Shown: one piece after another, positions 56,342 through 64,000 of the stretch | How the letters are laid out: each line of letters starts with the position of its first letter | Position numbering within the stretch: position 1 is the first letter of the stretch | Source of the DNA: Pseudomonas hamedanensis | Lineage (GTDB): Bacteria > Pseudomonadota > Gammaproteobacteria > Pseudomonadales > Pseudomonadaceae | NCBI RefSeq assembly: GCF_014268595.2 | Contig: NZ_CP077091.1 | Span: 3,560,001 to 3,624,000, forward strand | Direction: 5' to 3' | Length of the DNA stretch: 64,000 nt | Made by a program: the position numbers and the translations under genes | Notes under the pieces: model-generated | What the model saw: only the letters and a program-made list of their open reading frames with translations | Told to the model about the DNA's origin: nothing | Database searches by the model: none

Positions 56342-58078
56342 ATGAAAGACACCATTCGCCAGCTGATCCAGCAAGCCCTCACCCAACTCGTCAACGAAGG
56401 TGTGTTGCCTGAAGGCCTGTCGCCGGCGATTCAGGTGGAGAACGCCCGCGACAAGACCCACGGCGACTTCGCCAGCAACATCGCAATGATGCTGGCCAAA
56501 CCTGCGGGCATGAAGCCACGCGATCTGGCGGAAAAAATCATCGCTGCGCTGCCGGCTGACGAAAACGTCACCAAGGCCGAGATCGCCGGCCCGGGCTTCA
56601 TCAACTTCTTCCAGAATACCCAGGCCCTGGCCGCGCGCCTCGACGCCGCCCTCGCCGATGCCCATGTCGGCGTGCGCAAGGCCGGCCCGGCGCAGCGCAC
56701 CGTGGTCGACCTGTCGGCACCGAACCTGGCGAAAGAGATGCACGTTGGCCACTTGCGCTCGACCATCATCGGCGACGGTGTGGCGCGCGTACTTGAATTT
56801 CTCGGCGATGACGTGATCCGCCAGAACCACGTTGGCGACTGGGGCACCCAGTTCGGCATGTTGATGGCGTACCTGCAGGAAAATCCGATCACCAGCGACG
56901 AGCTGTCCGATCTGGAAAACTTCTACCGCGCCGCCAAGCAGCGTTTCGACGAGTCCGCAGAATTCGCCGACCGCGCCCGTGGCCTGGTGGTCAAGCTGCA
57001 GGCCGGCGATGCCGAGTGCCTGGCGCTGTGGACCCGGTTCAAGGACATCTCGCTGTCGCACTGCCAGAAGATCTACGAACTGCTCAACGTCAAGCTGACC
57101 ATGGCCGACGTCATGGGCGAAAGCGCCTACAACGACGACCTGATCAACGTGGTCAACGACCTCAAGGCCGCGGGCATGCTGGTCGAGAGCAACGGCGCCC
57201 AGTGCGTGTTCCTCGATGAATTCAAAAACGCTGACGGCGACCCGCTGCCGGTGATCATCGTCAAGGCTGACGGTGGTTACCTGTACGCCACCACTGACCT
57301 CGCGGCGGTGCGCTACCGCAGCGGGAAGCTGAAGGCCGATCGTGCGCTGTATTTCGTCGACCAGCGTCAGGCCCTGCACTTCCAGCAAGTGTTCGCCGTG
57401 GCGCGCAAGGCCGGTTTCGTCACCCATCCGATGGAAATGGAACACATGGGTTTCGGCACCATGAACGGTGCCGATGGCCGTCCGTTCAAGACCCGTGACG
57501 GCGGCACCGTGAAGCTGATCGACCTGCTGACCGAAGCGCAGGAACGCGCCTACAGCCTGGTCAAAGAGAAAAACCCGACCCTGGCCGAAGACGAGTTGCG
57601 CAACATCGCTAAAGTCGTCGGCATCGGCGCGGTGAAATACGCCGACCTGTCCAAGCATCGCACCAGCGACTACAGCTTCAACTTCGACCTGATGCTCAAC
57701 TTCGAAGGCAACACCGCACCGTACCTGCTGTATGCCTACACCCGGGTGGCCGGCGTGTTCCGCAAACTGGGCAAGGATTTCAGCGAAGTCGAGGGACAGA
57801 TCGTCCTCGAAGCGGAACACGAGCACGAACTGGCGGCGAAACTGGCGCAGTTCGGCGAAGTGCTCAACAGCGTTGCCGAAAAAGGCACGCCGCACATTCT
57901 CTGCACCTACCTGTATGACGTTGCCGGCCTGTTCTCCAGCTTCTACGAGAACTGCCCGATCCTCGCCGCCGAAACCCCGGCACAAATGCAGAGCCGCCTG
58001 CGCCTGGCCGCACTGACCGGTCGCACCCTCAAGCAAGGCCTGGAGCTGTTGGGTCTGGAAACTCTGGAGCGTATGTAA
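56342..58078 (+). CDS. argS: Arginyl-tRNA synthetase
   Basis: 578 residues. N-terminal Add-1 domain, class I signature [16 protein letters not shown] near 123 (HIGH equivalent HVGH), and the C-terminal DALR anticodon-binding domain. It charges tRNA-Arg with arginine. ATG 56342 ([13 protein letters not shown]) fits the family; an in-frame start 30 codons earlier adds non-conserved sequence. Confidence 0.97.
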   Translation: MKDTIRQLIQQALTQLVNEGVLPEGLSPAIQVENARDKTHGDFASNIAMMLAKPAGMKPRDLAEKIIAALPADENVTKAEIAGPGFINFFQNTQALAARLDAALADAHVGVRKAGPAQRTVVDLSAPNLAKEMHVGHLRSTIIGDGVARVLEFLGDDVIRQNHVGDWGTQFGMLMAYLQENPITSDELSDLENFYRAAKQRFDESAEFADRARGLVVKLQAGDAECLALWTRFKDISLSHCQKIYELLNVKLTMADVMGESAYNDDLINVVNDLKAAGMLVESNGAQCVFLDEFKNADGDPLPVIIVKADGGYLYATTDLAAVRYRSGKLKADRALYFVDQRQALHFQQVFAVARKAGFVTHPMEMEHMGFGTMNGADGRPFKTRDGGTVKLIDLLTEAQERAYSLVKEKNPTLAEDELRNIAKVVGIGAVKYADLSKHRTSDYSFNFDLMLNFEGNTAPYLLYAYTRVAGVFRKLGKDFSEVEGQIVLEAEHEHELAAKLAQFGEVLNSVAEKGTPHILCTYLYDVAGLFSSFYENCPILAAETPAQMQSRLRLAALTGRTLKQGLELLGLETLERM

Positions 58079-58079
58079 G

Positions 58080-58787
58080 TTGGCCGCCAAGAAAAAACCT
58101 GCACCCAAACGCGGCGCCAGCCGCTATCAGGCACCTGCGAAACAACCGATTCCGGGCTGGTTGTGGATGGCCATCGGCCTGACCGTCGGTGCGTTCATCG
58201 TGTTTCTGATGAAACTGGAACCGGGCAAGGGCAGCGATACCGTCAAGCGCGAGAAGGTCGAGCAGCAGAAAGCGTCGAAGATCGCCGAGGCCAACAAGAC
58301 CCCGCCGAGCCCGACGCAACCGGTCAAGCCGAAGTACGACTTCTACACCTTGCTGCCGGAGTCGGAAGTGATCGTGCCGCCGGACGCCGTGCCGGAAAAA
58401 ACCCTGCCGACGCCACAAGTGCCGGCCATCCCGACCACGCCAGTGACCCCGGCCGAAGCGGCGAAGATCGATACTGCACGGGCTCAGGCAGCCCTGGCCG
58501 GGATCACCCCGCCACCCGCGCCGCCGGTGAGCAAAGCGGCGCCGGTGACCAAGTTCTTCCTTCAGGCCGGTTCGTTCCGCAAGGAGACGGATGCTGACAA
58601 GGTCCGTGCGCAGATCATTCTGCTCGGCCAAACGGTGGCGGTAGAGTCCGGCACCGTCAAGGACGAGACCTGGTATCGCGTTCTGGTCGGGCCGTTCAGC
58701 AATCGTGAACAACTGACCACGGCGCAGAAACAACTGGCCGGTGCTGGCTTCAGCAACCTGTTGTTACAACAACGCCAGAGCCGCTGA
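58080..58787 (+). CDS. SPOR-domain cell division protein (FtsN-like)
   Basis: 235 residues, TTG start one base after the argS stop. Short basic cytoplasmic N-terminus (AAKKKPAPKRG), a membrane helix near residues 23-42 (IPGWLWMAIGLTVGAFIVFL), a Pro/Ala-rich periplasmic linker and a C-terminal SPOR domain (FFLQAGSFRKETDADKVRAQ to the end) that binds septal glycan strands. The order argS-ftsN-like-hslV is conserved in gammaproteobacteria, so a FtsN function in division is likely. Confidence 0.9.
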   Translation: MAAKKKPAPKRGASRYQAPAKQPIPGWLWMAIGLTVGAFIVFLMKLEPGKGSDTVKREKVEQQKASKIAEANKTPPSPTQPVKPKYDFYTLLPESEVIVPPDAVPEKTLPTPQVPAIPTTPVTPAEAAKIDTARAQAALAGITPPPAPPVSKAAPVTKFFLQAGSFRKETDADKVRAQIILLGQTVAVESGTVKDETWYRVLVGPFSNREQLTTAQKQLAGAGFSNLLLQQRQSR

Positions 58788-58796
58788 TTTTTGCCC

Positions 58797-58910
58797 TGAT
58801 CGTTCCCACGCTCCGCGTGGGAATGCAGCCCGGGACGCTCCGCGTCCTTTCACTGCGGGGGACGCAGAGCGTCCGTTGAGGCATTCCCACGCAGAGCATG
58901 GGAACGATCA
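58797..58910. repeat. Palindromic intergenic repeat element (GATCGTTCCCACGCTC type), copy 2
   Basis: GATCGTTCCCACGCTCCGCG at the left and GCATGGGAACGATCA at the right enclose the inner repeat GGACGCAGAGCGTCC-like. Homologous to 32353-32466. Confidence 0.85.
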
Positions 58911-59021
58911 GTTACAAGAAACCGCTCGTCCCCTCTGCCGCGCCATGGTTGAAATCCCTGTCACCACCCCCATATGAATGGGCATAAGGCACTTTCGCCC
59001 AGCTGTGTGGAGACTCTTCCC

Positions 59022-59552
59022 TTGACCACCATCGTTTCAGTCCGCCGCCACGGCAAAGTCGTCATGGGCGGCGACGGCCAGGTTTCTCTCGGCAACACCG
59101 TGATGAAAGGCAACGCGAAAAAAGTCCGTCGCCTGTACCACGGCCAGGTCATCGCCGGTTTCGCCGGGGCCACTGCCGACGCCTTCACCCTGTTCGAACG
59201 TTTCGAAGGCCAGCTTGAAAAACATCAGGGCCACCTGGTCCGCGCCGCTGTCGAACTCGCCAAAGAATGGCGCACCGACCGCTCCCTGAGCCGCCTCGAA
59301 GCCATGCTCGCGGTCGCCAATAAAGACGCCTCGCTGATCATCACCGGCAACGGTGACGTGGTCGAACCCGAAGATGGCCTGATCGCCATGGGCTCCGGCG
59401 GCGCCTACGCACAGGCGGCGGCCAGCGCGCTGTTGAAAAAGACCGACCTGTCGGCTCGCGAAATCGTCGAAACCGCCCTCGGCATCGCCGGCGACATCTG
59501 CGTATTCACCAACCACACCCAGACCATTGAGGAGCAGGATCTCGCTGAATAA
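59022..59552 (+). CDS. hslV: ATP-dependent protease subunit HslV (ClpQ)
   Basis: 176 residues from a TTG start, with GGAG about 10 nt upstream. After the initiator the protein begins Thr-Thr-Ile-Val-Ser-Val-Arg; the first Thr is the N-terminal proteolytic nucleophile. [15 protein letters not shown] and [10 protein letters not shown] are typical. With HslU it forms a bacterial proteasome-like protease. Confidence 0.96.
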   Translation: MTTIVSVRRHGKVVMGGDGQVSLGNTVMKGNAKKVRRLYHGQVIAGFAGATADAFTLFERFEGQLEKHQGHLVRAAVELAKEWRTDRSLSRLEAMLAVANKDASLIITGNGDVVEPEDGLIAMGSGGAYAQAAASALLKKTDLSAREIVETALGIAGDICVFTNHTQTIEEQDLAE

Positions 59553-59607
59553 GCCTGTTGCGGCCAATGTGCCACGGCTTGTTTCTGCTTGAGGACCGCC
59601 AATTATT

Positions 59608-60945
59608 ATGTCCATGACTCCCCGCGAAATCGTCCACGAACTCAACCGCCACATCATCGGCCAGGACGATGCCAAGCGCGCCGTCGCGATTGCCCTGCGC
59701 AACCGCTGGCGCCGCATGCAACTGCCTGAAGAGCTGCGCGTTGAGGTGACCCCGAAAAACATCCTGATGATCGGCCCGACCGGTGTCGGTAAAACCGAGA
59801 TCGCCCGGCGCCTGGCGAAACTGGCCAACGCACCGTTCATCAAGGTCGAAGCAACCAAGTTCACCGAAGTCGGTTACGTCGGCCGCGACGTCGAATCGAT
59901 CATTCGTGATTTGGCTGACGCTGCGATCAAGATGCTCCGCGAGCAGGAAATGACCCGCGTGCGCCACCGCGCCGAAGACGCCGCCGAAGACCGCATCCTC
60001 GACGCGCTGCTGCCGCCGGCACGCATGGGCTTCAGTAATGAAGAAGCGCCGAGCTCCGATTCCAACACCCGCCAGCTGTTCCGCAAGCGCCTGCGCGAAG
60101 GTCAGCTGGATGACAAGGAAATCGAAATCGAAGTCGCTGAAGTGTCCGGCATCGAAATCGCTACGCCGCCGGGCATGGAAGAAATGACCAACCAGCTGCA
60201 GTCGCTGTTTGCCAACATGGGCAAGGGCAAGAAGAAGTCGCGCAAGCTCAAGGTCAAGGAAGCGCTGAAGCTGGTCCGCGACGAAGAGGCCGGGCGTCTG
60301 GTCAACGAAGAAGAGCTCAAAGCCAAGGCGCTGGAAGCCGTCGAGCAGCACGGCATCGTGTTCATCGACGAGATCGACAAGGTCGCCAAGCGCGGCAACG
60401 TCGGCGGTGCCGATGTCTCCCGTGAAGGCGTACAGCGCGATTTGCTGCCGCTGATCGAAGGCTGCACCGTGAATACCAAACTGGGCATGGTCAAGACCGA
60501 CCACATCCTGTTCATCGCCTCCGGTGCGTTCCACCTGAGCAAGCCGAGCGATCTGGTGCCGGAGCTGCAAGGTCGTCTGCCGATTCGCGTCGAACTCAAG
60601 GCGCTGAGCCCGGAAGACTTCGAACGCATCCTCAGCGAACCGCACGCCTCGCTCACCGAGCAATACTGCGCACTGCTGAAAACCGAAGGCCTGAACATCC
60701 AGTTCCAGCCCGAAGGCATCAAGCGTCTGGCGGAGATCGCCTGGCAGGTCAACGAGAAGACCGAGAACATCGGTGCCCGTCGCCTGCACACATTGCTTGA
60801 GCGTCTGCTCGAAGAGGTGTCGTTCAGTGCCGGAGATCTGGCCAGCGCCCATGACGACACGCCGATCCTGATCGACGCCGAGTACGTCAACAGCCACCTC
60901 GGCGAATTGGCGCAGAACGAAGACCTGTCCCGTTATATCCTGTAA
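59608..60945 (+). CDS. hslU: ATPase subunit HslU (ClpY)
   Basis: 445 residues. Walker [18 protein letters not shown] near 57, an intermediate I-domain (about 110-240), Walker [14 protein letters not shown] near 250 and the conserved C-terminal tail [14 protein letters not shown] that inserts into HslV. It unfolds substrates with ATP and feeds them to HslV. GAGGA lies 13 nt upstream; ATG 59614 two codons in is an alternative. Confidence 0.97.
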   Translation: MSMTPREIVHELNRHIIGQDDAKRAVAIALRNRWRRMQLPEELRVEVTPKNILMIGPTGVGKTEIARRLAKLANAPFIKVEATKFTEVGYVGRDVESIIRDLADAAIKMLREQEMTRVRHRAEDAAEDRILDALLPPARMGFSNEEAPSSDSNTRQLFRKRLREGQLDDKEIEIEVAEVSGIEIATPPGMEEMTNQLQSLFANMGKGKKKSRKLKVKEALKLVRDEEAGRLVNEEELKAKALEAVEQHGIVFIDEIDKVAKRGNVGGADVSREGVQRDLLPLIEGCTVNTKLGMVKTDHILFIASGAFHLSKPSDLVPELQGRLPIRVELKALSPEDFERILSEPHASLTEQYCALLKTEGLNIQFQPEGIKRLAEIAWQVNEKTENIGARRLHTLLERLLEEVSFSAGDLASAHDDTPILIDAEYVNSHLGELAQNEDLSRYIL

Positions 60946-60970
60946 GCCTCTCTTACAGATGTAATGGAAC

Positions 60971-61060
60971 TGTGGGAGCGGGCTTGCTCGCGAAGACGGC
61001 GGCACATTCAACACGTGTGTTGGCTGACCCGGCGCTTTCGCGAGCAAGCCCGCTCCCACA
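60971..61060. repeat. REP palindrome pair between hslU and the DUF971 gene
   Basis: TGTGGGAGCGGGCTTGCTCG and its complement CGAGCAAGCCCGCTCCCACA. Confidence 0.92.
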
Positions 61061-61088
61061 AGGTTCCGCACAAGACGGATACCTGAGC

Positions 61089-61460
61089 ATGATTCCCACC
61101 GACATCAAACTGCACAAAGCCTCGAAAACCCTGACGCTCACCTACGCGTCCGGCGAGGAATTCACCCTGCCCGCCGAATTTCTGCGCGTGCATTCTCCCT
61201 CCGCCGAGGTCCAGGGGCACGGCAAACCGATCCTGCAATTCGGCAAGCTCAACGTGGGTTTGAGCAAGCTGGAACCGGCCGGCAACTACGCACTGAAACT
61301 GACCTTCGATGACGGGCATGACAGTGGCCTGTTCACTTGGGAATACCTCTACGAACTCGGCAAACGCCAGAACGAACTCTGGGACGATTATCTGGCCGAG
61401 CTGCGCGCCGCCGGAAAGTCCCGCGACCCGAACGAGTCATTCGTCAAGCTGATGCTCTAG
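61089..61460 (+). CDS. DUF971 (gamma-butyrobetaine hydroxylase-like N-terminal domain) protein
   Basis: 123 residues. MIPTDIKLHKASKTLTLTYASGEEFTLPAEFLRVHSPSAEV matches stand-alone DUF971 proteins, related to the N-terminal domain of gamma-butyrobetaine hydroxylase and to proteins linked with iron-sulfur or metal handling. It is often found after hslVU in Pseudomonas. The ATG at 61089 excludes REP-derived sequence that an earlier in-frame start (60972) would include. Function not known. Confidence 0.88.
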   Translation: MIPTDIKLHKASKTLTLTYASGEEFTLPAEFLRVHSPSAEVQGHGKPILQFGKLNVGLSKLEPAGNYALKLTFDDGHDSGLFTWEYLYELGKRQNELWDDYLAELRAAGKSRDPNESFVKLML

Positions 61461-61577
61461 GCCGTGGCTCTTGCTCTTTAGAGGGCATTTTCTAATTTCA
61501 TCTGTTTGAATGCTGCGCTCATACGGCCCAGGATGGGCCGCTTGCGAAAAAAATTAAACTCGGGTAACCAATGGAGC

Positions 61578-61593
61578 TGGCAAGTTCCCTGCA
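61578..61593 (+). promoter_or_regulatory. Sigma54-type (-24/-12) promoter of phaC1
   Basis: TGGCAAGTTCCCTGCA has GG (61579-61580) and GC (61591-61592) separated by exactly 10 bp, matching the -24/-12 consensus TGGCAC-N5-TTGC in most positions. It lies about 125 bp before phaC1. The 61461-61716 gap has no gene; a hairpin CGGCCC (61524-61529)/GGGCCG (61535-61540) may end the DUF971 transcript. Confidence 0.6.
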
Positions 61594-61645
61594 GTGCTCT
61601 ATGCCTGTAAAGCAGCTATGCAGAATCAACGGTCACCCGAGCAGC

Positions 61646-61690
61646 AGTACCCGGCATTGGCTGTGGAACCGACAGCGCACACCGGGTACT
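61646..61690 (+). other. Inverted repeat in the phaC1 leader
   Basis: AGTACCCGG (61646-61654) and CCGGGTACT (61682-61690) are exact complements, 27 nt apart, just upstream of the GGAG ribosome binding site (61705). A leader stem-loop could affect mRNA stability or translation. Confidence 0.45.
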
Positions 61691-61716
61691 CGTCTCAGGA
61701 CAATGGAGCGTCGTAG

Positions 61717-63396
61717 ATGAGTAACAAGAATAACGATGACCTGAAGTACCAAGCCTCGGAAAACACCCTGGGGCTTAATCCCGTCGTCGGGCTGCGCGGA
61801 AAGGATCTGCTGGCCTCTGCTCGCATGGTGCTCAAACAGGCCATCAGACAACCGATCCATAGCGTCAGGCACGTGACCCATTTCGGCCTCGAGCTGAAGA
61901 ATGTGCTGCTCGGCAAATCGGCTCTGCAACCGGCCGGCGATGACCGCCGCTTTGCCGATCCGGCGTGGAGCCAGAACCCGCTCTATAAACGTTACCTGCA
62001 AACCTATCTGGCCTGGCGCAAGGAACTCCACGCCTGGATCGATGACAGCAGCCTGTCACCGAAAGACATTGCTCGCGGGCACTTCGTCATCAACCTGATG
62101 ACCGAAGCCATGGCCCCGACCAATACCGCCGCCAACCCGGCAGCGGTCAAACGCTTCTTCGAAACCGGCGGTAAAAGCCTGCTCGACGGCCTCTCGCATC
62201 TGGCCAAGGATCTGGTGCATAACGGCGGCATGCCGAGCCAGGTCAACATGGGCGCGTTCGAGGTCGGCAAGAGCCTGGGCGTGACCGAAGGCGCGGTGGT
62301 GTTTCGCAACGACGTGCTGGAACTGATCCAGTACCGACCGATCACCGAGCAGGTCCACGAGCGACCGCTGCTCGTGGTGCCGCCGCAGATCAACAAGTTT
62401 TACGTTTTCGACCTGAGCCCGGACAAGAGCCTGGCGCGCTTCTGCCTGCGCAACAACGTGCCGACGTTTATCGTCAGTTGGCGCAATCCGACCAAGGCCC
62501 AGCGCGAGTGGGGCCTGTCGACCTATATCGAGGCGCTGAAAGAAGCCGTCGACGTAGTCAGCGCAATTACCGGCAGCAAAGACGTGAACATGCTCGGCGC
62601 CTGCTCCGGCGGCATCACCTGCACCGCCCTGCTCGGCCACTACGCGGCGCTGGGCGAAAACAAGGTCAATGCCCTTACGTTGCTGGTCAGTGTGCTCGAC
62701 ACGACGCTGGACAGCGATGTCGCGCTGTTTGTCGATGAGCAAACTCTGGAGACCGCCAAGCGCCACTCCTATCAAGCCGGCGTGCTCGAAGGCAAGGACA
62801 TGGCCAAGGTCTTCGCCTGGATGCGCCCCAACGACCTGATCTGGAATTACTGGGTCAACAACTACCTGCTCGGCAACGAACCGCCGGTCTTCGACATCCT
62901 GTTCTGGAACAACGACACCACGCGCCTGCCGGCGGCATTCCATGGCGACCTGATCGAGATGTTCAAAAACAACCCACTGATTCGCCCCAACGCACTGGAA
63001 GTGTGCGGCACGCCGATCGACCTCAAGCAGGTCACTGCCGACATCTTCTCGCTGGCCGGCACCAACGATCACATCACGCCGTGGAAGTCCTGCTACAAGT
63101 CGGCGCAGCTGTTTGGCGGAAAAGTTGAATTTGTGCTGTCGAGCAGCGGCCATATCCAGAGCATTCTCAACCCGCCGGGCAATCCGAAATCGCGCTACAT
63201 GACCGGCGAAGAAATGGCCGCGACGGCCGATGACTGGCAGGAGAATTCGACCAAACACACCGACTCCTGGTGGCTGCACTGGCAAGCCTGGCTGGCCGAA
63301 CGCTCGGGCAACCTGAAAAAGGCCCCGACGAAACTGGGCAACAAGGCGTACCCGGCGGGCGAGGCTGCGCCGGGCACTTATGTACATGAGCGGTAA
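61717..63396 (+). CDS. phaC1: Class II poly(3-hydroxyalkanoate) synthase PhaC1
   Basis: 559 residues, the class II (medium-chain-length) length. The lipase-like box GACSGG holds the catalytic Cys296; the other triad members are Asp451 in AGTNDHITPW and His479 in SSSGHIQSILNPPG. It polymerises (R)-3-hydroxyacyl-CoA into storage granules. phaZ follows after a REP pair, as in the pha cluster of Pseudomonas (phaC1-phaZ-phaC2-phaD...). GGAG is 9 nt before the ATG. Confidence 0.98.
   Translation: MSNKNNDDLKYQASENTLGLNPVVGLRGKDLLASARMVLKQAIRQPIHSVRHVTHFGLELKNVLLGKSALQPAGDDRRFADPAWSQNPLYKRYLQTYLAWRKELHAWIDDSSLSPKDIARGHFVINLMTEAMAPTNTAANPAAVKRFFETGGKSLLDGLSHLAKDLVHNGGMPSQVNMGAFEVGKSLGVTEGAVVFRNDVLELIQYRPITEQVHERPLLVVPPQINKFYVFDLSPDKSLARFCLRNNVPTFIVSWRNPTKAQREWGLSTYIEALKEAVDVVSAITGSKDVNMLGACSGGITCTALLGHYAALGENKVNALTLLVSVLDTTLDSDVALFVDEQTLETAKRHSYQAGVLEGKDMAKVFAWMRPNDLIWNYWVNNYLLGNEPPVFDILFWNNDTTRLPAAFHGDLIEMFKNNPLIRPNALEVCGTPIDLKQVTADIFSLAGTNDHITPWKSCYKSAQLFGGKVEFVLSSSGHIQSILNPPGNPKSRYMTGEEMAATADDWQENSTKHTDSWWLHWQAWLAERSGNLKKAPTKLGNKAYPAGEAAPGTYVHER
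61723..61730 (+). promoter_or_regulatory. Crc/Hfq-type CA motif at the phaC1 start
   Basis: AACAAGAA, a perfect AANAANAA match, begins two codons into phaC1 and continues into AATAAC. Crc with Hfq is known to repress phaC1 translation in P. putida through such a motif near the start codon; conservation here suggests the same carbon-source control. Confidence 0.65.
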
Positions 63397-63432
63397 CTGA
63401 CACCACCCAGCCCCCCTTGGTGGGCGCGGCCG

Positions 63433-63567
63433 TTGTGGCGAGGGGATTTATCCCCGTTCGGCTGCGAAGCAGTCGTGAATCGAGCAGCCGCGATGTGTCT
63501 GAAAAATCGCGGTTTCAGATTTTGGGGTCGCTTCGCAACCCAACGGGGATAAATCCCCTCGCCACAA
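63433..63567. repeat. REP palindrome pair between phaC1 and phaZ
   Basis: TTGTGGCGAGGGGATTTATC and its complement GATAAATCCCCTCGCCACAA. Confidence 0.92.
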
Positions 63568-63619
63568 GGCTCGTTCCTACAAGGATACGGGTGGACTTGA
63601 AATCTACAGGGCCTGACGC

Positions 63620-64000
63620 ATGCCGCAACCGTTCATATTCCGCACCGTCGATCTGGATGGCCAGACCCTCCGCACGGCGGTACGCCCGGGCAAGCCGCAC
63701 TTGACGCCCTTGCTGATTTTCAACGGCATCGGCGCCAACCTGGAGCTGGTGTTTCCGTTTGTCGCGGCGCTGGACCCGGATCTGGAAGTGATCGCCTTCG
63801 ACGTGCCCGGGGTCGGCGGATCGTCGACGCCGAATCGGCCGTATCGTTTTCCCGGGCTGGCCAAGCTGACGGCACGCATGCTCGACTACCTCGATTATGG
63901 CCAGGTCAACGTGATCGGTGTGTCGTGGGGCGGCGCGCTGGCGCAGCAGTTTGCCTACGACTACCCCGAGCGCTGCAAGAAACTGGTGTTGGCCGCGACT
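63620..64000 (+). CDS. phaZ: Intracellular PHA depolymerase PhaZ (3' truncated by window edge)
   Basis: 127 residues visible, still open at the window end. The start MPQPFIFRTVDLDGQTLRTA and the nucleophile box GVSWGG (Ser102) mark the alpha/beta-hydrolase PhaZ of mcl-PHA producers. It releases 3-hydroxyacids from stored polymer. The ATG at 63620 lies 53 bp after a REP pair, so expression partly independent of phaC1 is possible. Confidence 0.93.
   Translation, partial: MPQPFIFRTVDLDGQTLRTAVRPGKPHLTPLLIFNGIGANLELVFPFVAALDPDLEVIAFDVPGVGGSSTPNRPYRFPGLAKLTARMLDYLDYGQVNVIGVSWGGALAQQFAYDYPERCKKLVLAAT

Overview
The window is a piece of a Pseudomonas chromosome, most likely of the P. fluorescens group. 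The basis is GC-rich codon use, the gene order pilMNOPQ-aroK-aroB-(SPOR/AAA protein)-gltB-gltD-hemE, the run rpmE/priA-argS-SPOR-hslV-hslU-(DUF971)-phaC1-phaZ, and many Pseudomonas-type REP palindromes.

Layout. 1-4.6 kb: the end of an MscK-like channel gene, selO, a HigBA toxin-antitoxin pair with palindromic operators, trxC and a ParA-type ATPase. 4.8-23.2 kb: one tightly packed aryl polyene (APE, xanthomonadin/flexirubin-like) pigment operon of about 18 genes. It encodes two ACPs, an adenylation enzyme fused to a dehydratase, ketosynthases plus a chain-length-factor-like protein, a ketoreductase, a second dehydratase, a thioesterase, acyl- and glycosyltransferases, an MIO-type aromatic ammonia-lyase, a flavoprotein, a methyltransferase, and LolA/MMPL/lipoprotein export parts. 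A sigma70-like promoter with a palindromic site just upstream precedes it. Two REP units have inserted inside the operon without breaking it.

23.2-31.1 kb: accessory region. It holds a lipoprotein gene, an AT-rich orphan gene, a small unlisted ORF, a recombination scar carrying 3' ends of second alleles of the lipoprotein and of a LysR gene, an orphan PemK/MazF-like gene, a small exported paralogue of the lipoprotein C-terminus, a divergent LysR/MFS pair, and a two-gene ATPase + HNH nuclease module resembling Septu (PtuAB) anti-phage defence.

31.1-49.7 kb: core genes hemE, gltD, gltB, the SPOR/AAA protein, aroB, aroK, pilQPONM and, divergent, mrcA (PBP1A).

49.7-51 kb: a complete IS110-family element of about 1.17 kb that has split a REP palindrome. 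Its left end can be folded into the two-loop shape of an IS110 bridge RNA, with guide-like sequences matching the REP target and the element's own ends. This is the most interesting signal in the window.

51-64 kb: maeB, a secreted nuclease, rpmE, priA, argS, a SPOR protein, hslVU, a DUF971 protein, then phaC1 (with sigma54-like promoter and Crc/Hfq-like motif) and the start of phaZ. No rRNA, tRNA or CRISPR array was seen.
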